Positions 1 through 7,887 of a DNA stretch of 64,000 nucleotides are shown one piece after another. Each line of letters starts with the position of its first letter. The stretch's first letter is position 1. The DNA comes from Bacteroides mediterraneensis. GTDB taxonomy: Bacteria > Bacteroidota > Bacteroidia > Bacteroidales > Bacteroidaceae. Position numbers and translations under genes: made by a program. The notes under the pieces were generated by a model, which was given only the letters and a program-made list of their open reading frames with translations, searched no databases and had not been told where the DNA came from. Location of the stretch: contig NZ_DAJPEN010000001.1 in NCBI RefSeq assembly GCF_025993685.1, forward strand, positions 744,001 through 808,000. Direction: 5' to 3'.

Positions 1-549
1 AGAGGCAATCCAGTCGGCAAAAGGAATTATTTATGTTTACTGTTGGCTGCAAGATTGGCATTAAGAAGTTCCGATATACGTAATCTTAAATTTTCCAATA
101 TCTTTTGGGAAGAGAATATTATAAGACTTATACAAGTCAAAACAGGACATCCAGTTGAACTACCCTTGCTTCCGGAGATTGGAAATGCCATAATTGACTA
201 TTTAAAATATGGTCGTCCCGAGTCCGATTCTCCATTCATAATTCTAACTAGCATACCTCCTTATGAGCCTCTTAAGCCACTCAGAGTGTATCGGATAACA
301 ATGAAGGCTTTCAAACGAGCTGGAATTAGCATTCTAGACAGGAAACATGGGCCACATGCCTTGCGTCATTCGTTATCATCCAGAATGTTGGAAAGTTTAA
401 CTACAATGCCTGTAATCTCAGAGGTATTGGGACATACTAATAGCGGATCAACAATGTTCTATTTACGTATTGATACAAAATCTTTAAAACTTTGCGCATT
501 GGATGCTCCAGAATTAAGAAATTCATTTTATGAACAGTTTAAATGGTAA
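1..549 (+). CDS. Tyrosine recombinase, first of three (5' part outside window)
   Basis: The reading frame is open from base 1, so the gene begins upstream and only its C-terminal catalytic domain (182 residues) is seen. Tyrosine-recombinase signatures are present: the first Arg in ARLALRSSDI, the His-x-x-Arg box HALRH, a GH dipeptide in LGHTNSGS and the nucleophile Tyr in MFYLRID. The enzyme should cut and rejoin DNA through a 3'-phosphotyrosine link. It is followed within 4 bases by a second recombinase and then by a third, all on the same strand, which is the layout of recombinase-in-trio elements. A lone phage or element integrase would be the alternative, but the trio argues against that. 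Confidence 0.9.
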   Translation, partial: RGNPVGKRNYLCLLLAARLALRSSDIRNLKFSNIFWEENIIRLIQVKTGHPVELPLLPEIGNAIIDYLKYGRPESDSPFIILTSIPPYEPLKPLRVYRITMKAFKRAGISILDRKHGPHALRHSLSSRMLESLTTMPVISEVLGHTNSGSTMFYLRIDTKSLKLCALDAPELRNSFYEQFKW

Positions 550-553
550 CATC

Positions 554-1537
554 ATGAGGAAAATAATATTTAATGGGGTCTATAAGGACCTACTGGAAGA
601 GTTTGTACAGTTCAAACGCCAATGTGGGTTCAAGTATGTAACAGCCGAGAAAATGCTTGTACTATTTGACAAACTGACAATTGAACGTGGTGAAACGGAA
701 ACTTCACTCGGGATTGAGTTAGCTCGGGCATGGGCGGTAAAGAGACCTAATGAAACCGAAAGCTACCGCTATAAAAGAAGTGTTGTATTCAATCAGTTTG
801 CTTTGTACTTAAGACAACAAGATAGACCTTGTTCAATATGTCATGTTCCTCCTTATAAAACATACTTTATCCCACATATTTACAGCTCGAAAGAACTAGA
901 ACAGATTTTCTCTGTATGTGATAATCAAGTATGTATGCCCATAAGAAGAGATTCTGTTATGTTTGTAATGCCTGCCTTGTTACGCTTTTTATTATGTACA
1001 GGACTGAGAATAGGAGAAGCCCTTGAACTTTTGGATACGGAGGTCAATTTGCAAAATAAAATGCTTATAATTAGAGACTCAAAGAATGGGAAAGAGCGTC
1101 TCGTTCCGTTTTCGGATTCTTTAGCAACTATTCTAACCCAATATCGTATACACCGGGTAAGGCTAAACCCCAGTCCCTCAACATCTCACTTCTTCCTTTC
1201 TGCACGGGGTCGAAGTCTTGAACCAGGCGATATATATGTCTGTTTTAAAAGGATATTACACAAAGCGGGAATACCATTCAAAGGGAATCATTATGGACCA
1301 AGAGTACATGATTTTAGGCATACATTTGCTGTCAGATCTTTAGTTCATATGCTGGAAAACGGAATGGATATTTACTGTTCATTACCGATTCTTTCAACTT
1401 ATCTGGGACATCAATCCTTAGAAGCCACGAATAAATATGTCCGTCTTACCAAAGAAATGTATCCAGATCTTGTATATACTATTGATACAATATATACAGA
1501 TGTTTTTCCTTCCATTGATGACAATAAAACAGAATAA
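554..1537 (+). CDS. Tyrosine recombinase, second of three
   Basis: A 327-residue tyrosine recombinase. An N-terminal SAM-like core-binding region (about 10-110) precedes the catalytic domain. Catalytic residues by this start: Arg152 in TGLRIGEA, His252 and Arg255 in HDFRHTF, His286 in YLGHQS and Tyr295 in NKYVRL. I chose ATG 554, four bases after the previous stop. An in-frame ATG at 530 would overlap the first gene by 20 bases and add eight residues with no family counterpart that I recognise. The gene is AT-rich compared with the accessory genes on the other side of 2.66 kb. It probably works with both neighbours on one element. Confidence 0.9.
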   Translation: MRKIIFNGVYKDLLEEFVQFKRQCGFKYVTAEKMLVLFDKLTIERGETETSLGIELARAWAVKRPNETESYRYKRSVVFNQFALYLRQQDRPCSICHVPPYKTYFIPHIYSSKELEQIFSVCDNQVCMPIRRDSVMFVMPALLRFLLCTGLRIGEALELLDTEVNLQNKMLIIRDSKNGKERLVPFSDSLATILTQYRIHRVRLNPSPSTSHFFLSARGRSLEPGDIYVCFKRILHKAGIPFKGNHYGPRVHDFRHTFAVRSLVHMLENGMDIYCSLPILSTYLGHQSLEATNKYVRLTKEMYPDLVYTIDTIYTDVFPSIDDNKTE

Positions 1538-1545
1538 TAAATAGT

Positions 1546-2559
1546 ATGAAAACAACAAATTTTGCAAAATATTTATCCGAATTTCTGACAGTATACATGG
1601 TTAATGAACGTGGATTCAGTCATAATACAATAAAATCCTATCGTGATACTTTTGTTCAATTCATCTCGTACATATCAGAACATAAGAATATAAAAATTGA
1701 CAGATTTGATTTTCCCATGATCACTCAAAATATGGTGATTGAATTTCTTGACTGGTTAGAAAAAGAAAGAAAATGCAGCATTCAGACAAGGAACAACAGG
1801 CTCGCTGCAATACATTCTTTCATAAAGTACGTACAATACCAGTACCCTGATAACCTATATGAATTTCAACGTATTCTGAGTATAAGAAATAAAAAGCATA
1901 CAAAAGGAAAAATCAATTATTTGACTATTGAAGGAATATCGCTCCTTCTCTCCATGCCCAATAAACACAGTATAAATGGCCGACGAGACTTGGCTTTACT
2001 ATCTTTAATGTATGATATTGGAGCCCGAGTGCAAGAGATGGCTGATCTGAAGGTAGAAGATGTTCATTTGGATAAACCGTTTTATATCAATGTATGTGGA
2101 AAAGGAAATAAAATTAGAACAGTTCCAATGACTGAGAGCCAGTTGAACGTTTTATCTGTATACATGAAAGAAAATCGGCTGACGGAGAAAACCTGGAGAC
2201 CTTATCCCTTATTTATGAATAATCGAAAGGAGAAACTAACCAGAGGAGGAATTACATACATTCTTAAAAAATACGTAACAATGGCCAGAAAAGTTAATCC
2301 TGATATAATACCTGAAATTGTCAGTTGTCATTCTTTGCGACACTCTAAAGCTATGCATCTCTTACAAGCGGGTGTAAATCTTGTTTATATACGTGATATA
2401 TTGGGACATGTTTCGATTCAAACGACGGAGGTCTATGCTCGTGCGGACTCCAAGCAAAAACGTGAAGCAATACAAAAAGCTTATAAAAATGTAGCTCCTG
2501 ATGTTGAACCCTTATGGGAAAAAGATAAGGATCTTTTGCAGTGGCTAAAATCATTCTAA
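1546..2559 (+). CDS. Tyrosine recombinase, third of three
   Basis: A complete 337-residue tyrosine recombinase that starts 8 bases after the second one. The N-terminal SAM-like phage-integrase domain covers about residues 8-105. The C-terminal catalytic domain has the Arg in YDIGARVQEMADL, a beta-hairpin Lys region GKGNKIRTVP, the HSLRH box, GH in ILGHVS and the nucleophile Tyr in TTEVYARAD. The three genes are tandem, tightly spaced and of distinct subfamilies, so they are not recent duplicates of each other. This is the pattern of recombinase-in-trio elements. The right end of the element should lie shortly after 2559. Confidence 0.92.
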   Translation: MKTTNFAKYLSEFLTVYMVNERGFSHNTIKSYRDTFVQFISYISEHKNIKIDRFDFPMITQNMVIEFLDWLEKERKCSIQTRNNRLAAIHSFIKYVQYQYPDNLYEFQRILSIRNKKHTKGKINYLTIEGISLLLSMPNKHSINGRRDLALLSLMYDIGARVQEMADLKVEDVHLDKPFYINVCGKGNKIRTVPMTESQLNVLSVYMKENRLTEKTWRPYPLFMNNRKEKLTRGGITYILKKYVTMARKVNPDIIPEIVSCHSLRHSKAMHLLQAGVNLVYIRDILGHVSIQTTEVYARADSKQKREAIQKAYKNVAPDVEPLWEKDKDLLQWLKSF

Positions 2560-2656
2560 ATATTATGTATAGTAATCTGTTTGTCTTAAAGAGTCAAGAA
2601 GTTAGTTATCAGCATATTTAATAAATGTACAAATAAATACTTCACATAATGATTTA

Positions 2657-3484
2657 CTACTCATATAATGTATTATGTACAGCTGTACATAACACATTGT
2701 AGACATCCCACGCTGTAATGCGTGGCTGTTCAAGTGAGAGTTTGAGCAGTTCTTCCGTAAACACGGAAATCTGTCCCTGGTTAAGCGGATAGGTGTCCAC
2801 CTGTGATGCCAGTCTTTTGTCTGCACTGTCATGGGATACACGCAGAGCCGTCAGCATACCGATGATCATGTATAATTCACCAGGTGTCAACACCTTTTCC
2901 TTGAGCCTTTGGATTCGACTTCTGTCCGCATCCATGTCACGCTCAAAATTGCGCATCCAGTCATCCACCTTCCCGAACAGTTCCTCGGTAGTCACCTTGT
3001 CCTTACCGTAGTTGGCAACGCTTCGTTCGGGTGAAAGGATACACTGATTGTGGCAGATACGTACGCAGGGACCTATTGCCGCCTGGATACCGTCCTGATG
3101 GTAGGCTACCACGAGTGTGGTTGTCAGTTCGTCGGTATCTCCGTTCAGAATACGGATGGTGGTGAATATTCTGCGCAGTACATGTGCTTCTACCGCCTTC
3201 TCTCCATAGGTCTGTTCCACCTGCGGCAAGATGACCACTCCGGGCTGTGTCCGGTTCTTGTTCTGGGCGGCGAAGATTTCCTCCACCTCGTAGTTCAGGT
3301 TGTGACGGCGGCAGATGTCCGTCATGCGCTGGATGACCTGGTAGTGGTAGATTCCCCTTACCGGATTGCCGTAAATGTCGTTCTCCTTGTAGGTACGCTG
3401 TAGTGTTTCAAGGTCCATTACTTCGATTCCGTTGTTCTGGAAATCAAACTGTCTCTGATTGTTCAATGTTGCTAAAGCTTCCAT
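2657..3484 (-). CDS. Accessory protein of integrative element, family not recognised
   Basis: A 275-residue soluble protein with no signal peptide or membrane helix. I do not recognise its family. Visible features are a compact middle part with VVILPQVEQTYGEKAV and an acidic/basic helical stretch (about 170-205). It starts 3 bases after the methylase-like gene 3487-4230, so the two are almost certainly co-transcribed. The last residues are encoded by the palindrome at 2667-2698, and the stop comes just beyond it. The C-terminus may therefore have been altered when the recombinase trio arrived. Expected setting: accessory cargo of a Bacteroides conjugative element. Confidence 0.7.
   Translation of the reverse strand: MEALATLNNQRQFDFQNNGIEVMDLETLQRTYKENDIYGNPVRGIYHYQVIQRMTDICRRHNLNYEVEEIFAAQNKNRTQPGVVILPQVEQTYGEKAVEAHVLRRIFTTIRILNGDTDELTTTLVVAYHQDGIQAAIGPCVRICHNQCILSPERSVANYGKDKVTTEELFGKVDDWMRNFERDMDADRSRIQRLKEKVLTPGELYMIIGMLTALRVSHDSADKRLASQVDTYPLNQGQISVFTEELLKLSLEQPRITAWDVYNVLCTAVHNTLYE
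2667..2698. repeat. Palindrome at the recombinase/accessory-gene boundary
   Basis: A perfect 20-bp palindrome, TTATGTACAGCTGTACATAA, lies at 2673-2692. The symmetry continues to 2667-2698 with a single mismatched pair (A2672/C2693). It is about 110 bases beyond the third recombinase and within the last codons of the minus-strand gene 2657-3484. A recombination or target site, or a dimeric protein operator, are both possible. The position suggests the former, but nothing here proves it. Confidence 0.6.
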
Positions 3485-3486
3485 AA

Positions 3487-4230
3487 TTATATTTTTTTAA
3501 TGGTTGGTAATTGTTTGTCCAATAGGTTGATGATACGGACTGCCTCTTTGAAGCGTTCGATATTTTCCGGAAGAGGATTCCTGTATTCCTCTTCCTTCAT
3601 GCGTCTTATAGAAGGTATTCCCGTCAAGGGCAGAGCCTGGTTGACTTTCCATCCGTCGGTGAACGCCTTCGGCTGGAGACTGTCATGACAGATCACTTCC
3701 CCGACACATCCGTGGACGAGCATGTTGCATACGGTCATCATGCAGCAGGTCCGGCTGATGTCTTCTCCGACCAGATAGTTTCCCGGATTGTGCGCATGGT
3801 ATGCCAGCAGGAGTCTTCCGCTGCCGCATGTAGGGTCTCCCATCCTCTGTCCGGTCTCTTTTTTACCTGCCGCGCACATGATCATGAGTTCACAGATATG
3901 TGACGGCGTGAAGAACTGTCCGTTTGCCTGCTGTCCCGGTTTTGAGCAGTAAGCCATGTGGAGTTCACCGAAAGCGTCGAACCAGCCCGACCTGCCGATT
4001 TGTTTCTGCATGATACGTGTCCATTCGGCTGTCATTTCCATGAACGAGGCGTTTTGCTGACGCTTGTATTTCCAGTTGCTTATTGGCGGTGCTCCCGGAG
4101 AGAAGCCGTGGATGATAAAACGCAGCAGGTCGTTGAATACGGTCTGTATTTCATAGCCGCATGAGGAGGCAAAGCCTGTGATGAGCCTGTCGAGCGGCCT
4201 GACTTCGTTGGAGATTTCATATCGTGCCAT
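3487..4230 (-). CDS. N-6 DNA methylase-like protein, motif IV missing
   Basis: A 247-residue protein resembling the HsdM/type I adenine methylase fold. GQFFTP (104-109) and the AdoMet-binding motif I, DPTCGSG (132-138), are clear, followed by GEDIS (145-149) as an acidic-loop equivalent. The catalytic motif IV, NPPF or NPPY in active enzymes, is absent. Where it should fall, after HDSL (172-175), the sequence reads WKVNQALP (184-191). The protein also lacks a target-recognition domain. AdoMet binding is therefore likely but methyl transfer is doubtful. Such orphan methylase-like genes are common in Bacteroides mobile elements. No restriction subunit is nearby. Confidence 0.8.
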   Translation of the reverse strand: MARYEISNEVRPLDRLITGFASSCGYEIQTVFNDLLRFIIHGFSPGAPPISNWKYKRQQNASFMEMTAEWTRIMQKQIGRSGWFDAFGELHMAYCSKPGQQANGQFFTPSHICELMIMCAAGKKETGQRMGDPTCGSGRLLLAYHAHNPGNYLVGEDISRTCCMMTVCNMLVHGCVGEVICHDSLQPKAFTDGWKVNQALPLTGIPSIRRMKEEEYRNPLPENIERFKEAVRIINLLDKQLPTIKKI

Positions 4231-4251
4231 ATTCCTTTATTTTATAATTGG

Positions 4252-5064
4252 TTATAGACTGTCGTTGATTCTGTATACTGTTACGGTATGGTTTTCATTG
4301 TCCGTTTGGATTCTGACCGGACCGTATCCCATGAATTTCATGCGGATTTGTCCGTGCTGTCCCATACCGTTCCACTGTTCACGTGATATTTCCTTAATAT
4401 CCATGCGGTATCCCCAAAGTACAAGAGAGTCAGGCAGGATTCCCTTGTAGAGTCTGCCTTTCAGGATTGCGGCCAGCTCGTCCAGCTCGCTCCGGCTGTA
4501 CAGCGTGAATGAATCGCTGCGGAAGGTGTATTCGCCTGTCCTTTCCCTGTCCCGGTGTTTCATGATATGATAGCGGAACCAGTTACGGGTGGTGTAACCG
4601 TCATATAACGGATTCGGTTCTCTGTATTCCCATTTCCTGACCGGAGCATCGAACCTGAGACTGCCCGTATTGCTGCGCTTCCCGAATCCCCATGTTCTGA
4701 ATATGCGGATTTCAGAACCTGCGGGTTTCATGTTCCGGATATTGACCTGCGTCCAGGGACTTCCGGTGGTATCATAGGCGGCTTTTCCCATGTCATCAAA
4801 ACAGAATACCGTTTCCGGTATCAGGCATATATCCACATATTTTCCTGTTATCCGTTCTATATGAGCTTTTCCGAAATAGTCACCAGAACGTGAGACAAAT
4901 TCCACGCAGTCTCCTTCTGTCGGGCACATCTGCCTGCTTCGGACATTCTCCATCAGTTCCAGCATACGGTTCACTTTCCGTACTTCCTTTTCTGTAATGG
5001 GATACCCGAAGTCACCGTTTGCCAGTTCAAGACTGTCAAGGTCATATCGTATCTTTGTATTCAT
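4252..5064 (-). CDS. DUF4121-type mobile-element protein
   Basis: A 270-residue soluble protein resembling the uncharacterised DUF4121 family found in Bacteroides integrative elements. The resemblance is by overall pattern: an N-terminal RYDLDSLELANGDFGYPI-type start, a central WEYREPNPLYDGYTT segment and a C-terminal ENHTVTVYRI. Function is unknown. The ATG at 5062-5064 overlaps the stop of the upstream gene in an ATGA arrangement, which indicates translational coupling. The gap to the next gene downstream (methylase-like) is 21 bases. No catalytic motif is evident. Confidence 0.75.
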   Translation of the reverse strand: MNTKIRYDLDSLELANGDFGYPITEKEVRKVNRMLELMENVRSRQMCPTEGDCVEFVSRSGDYFGKAHIERITGKYVDICLIPETVFCFDDMGKAAYDTTGSPWTQVNIRNMKPAGSEIRIFRTWGFGKRSNTGSLRFDAPVRKWEYREPNPLYDGYTTRNWFRYHIMKHRDRERTGEYTFRSDSFTLYSRSELDELAAILKGRLYKGILPDSLVLWGYRMDIKEISREQWNGMGQHGQIRMKFMGYGPVRIQTDNENHTVTVYRINDSL

Positions 5065-5330
5065 CCTGTTCTCCTCCTGTTTTGTGTATAGCGTTCAACC
5101 TGTCGGGTGATCATATCACAGAATTTCTGGCCGTTTTCTTCCTCACCCCTGAAATAGGCGGCCATCATCAGCAGGTTCTTGTTGTAATAATGCACCCATT
5201 TGTCATGGAAATGTGCGCCGGGAACCTGTCCGAATGTTTCCTGAAACAGTTCCAGAGTCAGATCCTCGTCCTGTCTCCTGTTGTATTCCCATATTGCCAG
5301 AAGCAGCATGTCATTGTAATTCAGTCTCAT
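5061..5330 (-). CDS. Small helical protein, family not recognised
   Basis: An 89-residue protein. I chose ATG 5330 because it forms an ATGA overlap with the stop of the upstream gene (5327-5329). An upstream in-frame ATG at 5372 would overlap that gene much more. The sequence is predicted helical and aromatic-rich (NYNDMLLLAIWEYNRRQ, FHDKWVHYYNKNLLMMAAYF) and ends in basic residues. Its own stop overlaps the start of the DUF4121-type gene in the same way, so three genes form a coupled set. No function can be assigned. Confidence 0.72.
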   Translation of the reverse strand: MRLNYNDMLLLAIWEYNRRQDEDLTLELFQETFGQVPGAHFHDKWVHYYNKNLLMMAAYFRGEEENGQKFCDMITRQVERYTQNRRRTG

Positions 5331-6265
5331 ATTGCGTTGGTATTTGAAATGGCCATTATGATGTTGCAGCAACCGATTTCCCGGGCATCCTCCTTCAGCT
5401 TTCCGTTGTTTACCAGTCTGTCGTATGCCTCATGCACAAACCTGTATGCAGGCGAATCATATCCGATACCGTGAAGATGTGATGTCGTCGCCACATTTAT
5501 CCGTGATGCCATCATGGAAAGTATGTCCTCTTTCCCTGCCCGGCGGTTGCTGAAGGCATCCAGTATGTTCCGGTGGATGCACGTTCCGTATCTGGCACGG
5601 TAATATTCCATTTCTTCTTCATCGGTGAAGGAATACACCTCTTCCGCTATCGTATCCTTTACAAGACGGAATGTACGGCCTCCTTTTTTCAGTATGGCTG
5701 TAATCTGTGGAATATGCAGTGTTTCACAGTAGCCGCTTATTTCCATCGGATGCACGTACAGGCGTGTCTTTCCTTTTACAAGATACATGGCCTGTGATGT
5801 ACAGCCTGTTCTGTCCGTGTCGAATCCTTCTTCATGGAACTTCTCTTTTATTTCCTTGTAGAATGCGTCCGTTTTCTCATGGGAAAGACCTTTTCCCCAT
5901 TCATATCCGCTTTCCAGACTGAAAAGCAGATGGAAGAGGGTTGTCCGTCCGGTCTTGCTTTCCCAGTAGCCGTAAAGGTCGGCCGTGCCGGATTTCGGTC
6001 CGAACCTGTATCCGTCCGGAGTATAGCTTTCCATCACTTCCAGGAGTGAGTTCATGAAATTTTCCGATTCTTCCGATTTCCACCATTCTGACGTATCTTC
6101 ATCCATGGCATAAGCCGGTATATGGTTCATAACCTGCAGGCATTCCGGAGTTTCTTTCAGAATGTCCAGCATCCTTGTGACGGCTTCCTTCCTTTGTCTG
6201 ATGGAGAACAGTTCCGTTCCGGTATCCGCGTGAAGCCTGTTCTGTGTCTTCTGGTCTGTAATCAT
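5327..6265 (-). CDS. Accessory protein of integrative element, family not recognised
   Basis: A 312-residue soluble protein. The N-terminal 60 residues look helical (RQRKEAVTRMLDILKETPECLQVMNHIPAY). A mixed region follows with YWESKTGRTTLFHLLFSLESGYEWGKGL. I do not recognise the family and see no catalytic motif. It heads the minus-strand group of five genes running down to 2657. Upstream lies a 299-base gap containing a terminator for the preceding group and a structured 82-bp repeat, so its promoter is probably in that gap. Confidence 0.7.
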   Translation of the reverse strand: MITDQKTQNRLHADTGTELFSIRQRKEAVTRMLDILKETPECLQVMNHIPAYAMDEDTSEWWKSEESENFMNSLLEVMESYTPDGYRFGPKSGTADLYGYWESKTGRTTLFHLLFSLESGYEWGKGLSHEKTDAFYKEIKEKFHEEGFDTDRTGCTSQAMYLVKGKTRLYVHPMEISGYCETLHIPQITAILKKGGRTFRLVKDTIAEEVYSFTDEEEMEYYRARYGTCIHRNILDAFSNRRAGKEDILSMMASRINVATTSHLHGIGYDSPAYRFVHEAYDRLVNNGKLKEDAREIGCCNIIMAISNTNAI

Positions 6266-6357
6266 GACTTCTGATATTTATTGTTATACATTGTCTGCCT
6301 GTAAGGTACAGGCATTCTTATTTCTTGTTGTCCCTGTTGTCTGTTTGCCCGCATCCC

Positions 6358-6439
6358 TGCAAGGCTTGGCGGAAAAAAATACCGGAGCGAAGCGAGGATG
6401 ATTTTTTCCCAGACAACCAGCCCGGCAGGGCCGCCTTGC
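6358..6439. repeat. 82-bp structured repeat, copy 1
   Basis: This matches the copy at 11233-11314 at 78 of 82 positions. The ends are complementary (TGCAAGGC at the start, GCCTTGC at the end). Inside, an A-rich run after GGCGG can pair with a T-rich run before CCAG, leaving a loop around CCGGAGCGAAGCGAGG. The flanking 30 bases after each copy are also recognisably similar (GGCAAA... then AAGAAATGA). Both copies lie outside coding sequence in the mobile-element region. A transcript of either strand could form a long hairpin. Confidence 0.85.
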
Positions 6440-6507
6440 GGGAGTTGCGCGGCAAACAGCTATTTTTGCAGCAAGAAATGAGGATGCTGTCATCATGTCT
6501 GCGGCAT

Positions 6508-6543
6508 AAAAAAAGGGAACCCCATATTGCATGAGGCTCCCCA
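6508..6543 (-). terminator. Rho-independent terminator after the DUF4120-type gene
   Basis: Read on the minus strand, GGGAGCC pairs with GGTTCCC (one G-T pair) across a 12-14 base loop and is followed by seven T. It lies 22 bases beyond the stop of 6565-6858 and should end the upstream group of minus-strand genes. It falls in the 6266-6564 gap, which otherwise holds the structured repeat and no gene that I can support. Confidence 0.7.
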
Positions 6544-6564
6544 ATACAGACTGTCGCATATATG

Positions 6565-6858
6565 TCAGGTATGTATGCTCCATCCGTGGAAACGTTCCAT
6601 GGTGACGGCAAAGGACTCGTCCGGATTTCCATGATACAGCAGTCCTCCGACAATGCCTGTATTTCCGTCCGGATAACGTTCGCAGAATCCGAACGAATAA
6701 GGCGCATGGTCGTAATAGAGTTCGATTTCGCATGGACGGTTCTCGTTCTTCTCCCATTGTTTTAGACGTTCAAGACAGTTTTCCAGTGTCTTGTCATTGA
6801 TTGATTTTGCATACTGTACGACCTTGTCGTAATGCTCTTGTGAACAGCAGATTTTCAT
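6565..6858 (-). CDS. DUF4120-type mobile-element protein
   Basis: A 97-residue protein matching my recollection of the DUF4120 family of Bacteroides mobile elements. It has an N-terminal helix with a Tyr-Ala-x-Ser-Ile stretch, a Cys-x-x-Arg-Leu-Lys segment and the C-terminal GIVGGLLYHGNPDESF block. Function is unknown. It is the last gene of its minus-strand group, 33 bases after 6892-7869, and is followed by a rho-independent terminator. No membrane segment or signal peptide is seen. Confidence 0.78.
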   Translation of the reverse strand: MKICCSQEHYDKVVQYAKSINDKTLENCLERLKQWEKNENRPCEIELYYDHAPYSFGFCERYPDGNTGIVGGLLYHGNPDESFAVTMERFHGWSIHT

Positions 6859-6891
6859 ATCGTTTGAATTTATTGGTTGGTAAATGTTTTT

Positions 6892-7869
6892 TCAGTCAAT
6901 CCAGAAAGTACCGCAATGAGGGCACCTGCATCCGGCAGGATATTCATTCGAATACCGCACGTCACGGTGGCGTTTGTAGTTCATGTCACCGAAGGTGCAT
7001 TTCCCGTCTCGGAATGTCTGCTCGTAAGCGGCTTCTTGTTTCTTGTATTCAGCCATCCGGCTTTTTCGGACCGATCCGGTAAAAGGTATCATGCCCGTTT
7101 CCCATTTTGTGGAATCACACCAGTCATTGGTCATGCCGCAGACTTCATTGGCATAGGAATAGTGTACCTGTGAATCGACAAACAGGTTCTCCCTTCGGAA
7201 AGGGAAAGTGATATCCAGCGGAATCCGTACATGATGTCCGGAACCGTTCCGGCTGTCGGCAATGGCCACCACTACATTCCCGTGGAAACGGATGCTTTTG
7301 AAATCGTTCTCAGGGTCTTTGCTGATGAGCCTGTCAAACATGGCGTTGAAGTAGATGCGCAGTTCTCCGCCGTATGTGGCATTCTCTACCAGTTCTTCAA
7401 TCTTCTCGTCAAACTGCCCCTTTTTCAGATGCAGTGCACGGCGTACCTTATGGCAGGCCATGGCGACTGATTCTCCCCGCAGTGAACAACCGGTCAGATA
7501 TCCGCTGATTTCCACTCCAAGCGAATAGAAGAAATTAGTGACGGATGAGTTGCGTATCAGGTCCTTTACCGGGTCGGAATCGTTCCGGTCGTAGATAAGT
7601 TCCCTGATTTCATCTTCATGCTCTTCAAACTCTCCGGCTAAATTGTCCGCTTCCATGTTCTTTCTTGTCTCCTCCAGATAGTCGTGCATGTTTGAGCTTT
7701 CCTGTTCCTCATACCATTCGTATGCCTTTTCATAGAGTTTTTCCATATTGTTGGAACGGATGCATTCTTCCTGGATGTCTTCATGCTCATCAAGGTCATC
7801 CCGGTAGTCCACGTAGTAGAGGCTTACATACTGTGGAATATAGTCTGTAAGTTGTAATGTCTGGTTCAT
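6892..7869 (-). CDS. Accessory protein with C-terminal zinc-ribbon-like end
   Basis: A 325-residue protein. The N-terminal third is very acidic and probably helical (about 20-100). The middle has SLGVEISGYLTGCSL. The extreme C-terminus has a CRCPHCGTFW segment that could form half of a zinc ribbon. The family is not recognised. It is separated from the upstream ORF by 18 bases that follow a hairpin-plus-T-run, so it may depend on readthrough or on an unseen promoter. It is probably cargo of the integrative element. Confidence 0.7.
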   Translation of the reverse strand: MNQTLQLTDYIPQYVSLYYVDYRDDLDEHEDIQEECIRSNNMEKLYEKAYEWYEEQESSNMHDYLEETRKNMEADNLAGEFEEHEDEIRELIYDRNDSDPVKDLIRNSSVTNFFYSLGVEISGYLTGCSLRGESVAMACHKVRRALHLKKGQFDEKIEELVENATYGGELRIYFNAMFDRLISKDPENDFKSIRFHGNVVVAIADSRNGSGHHVRIPLDITFPFRRENLFVDSQVHYSYANEVCGMTNDWCDSTKWETGMIPFTGSVRKSRMAEYKKQEAAYEQTFRDGKCTFGDMNYKRHRDVRYSNEYPAGCRCPHCGTFWID

Positions 7870-7887
7870 GATTCCTGATTTTAAGAG

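Noticed and set aside
3487..4230. Active restriction-modification system
   Set aside because: Motif IV is missing, and there are no specificity or restriction subunits nearby.
6284..6757. Minus-strand open frame of 157 codons over the repeat and the end of the DUF4120-type gene
   Set aside because: It crosses the structured repeat and terminator, overlaps a better-supported gene in another frame, and its composition (Arg-, Cys- and Ala-rich low-order sequence) is not protein-like.
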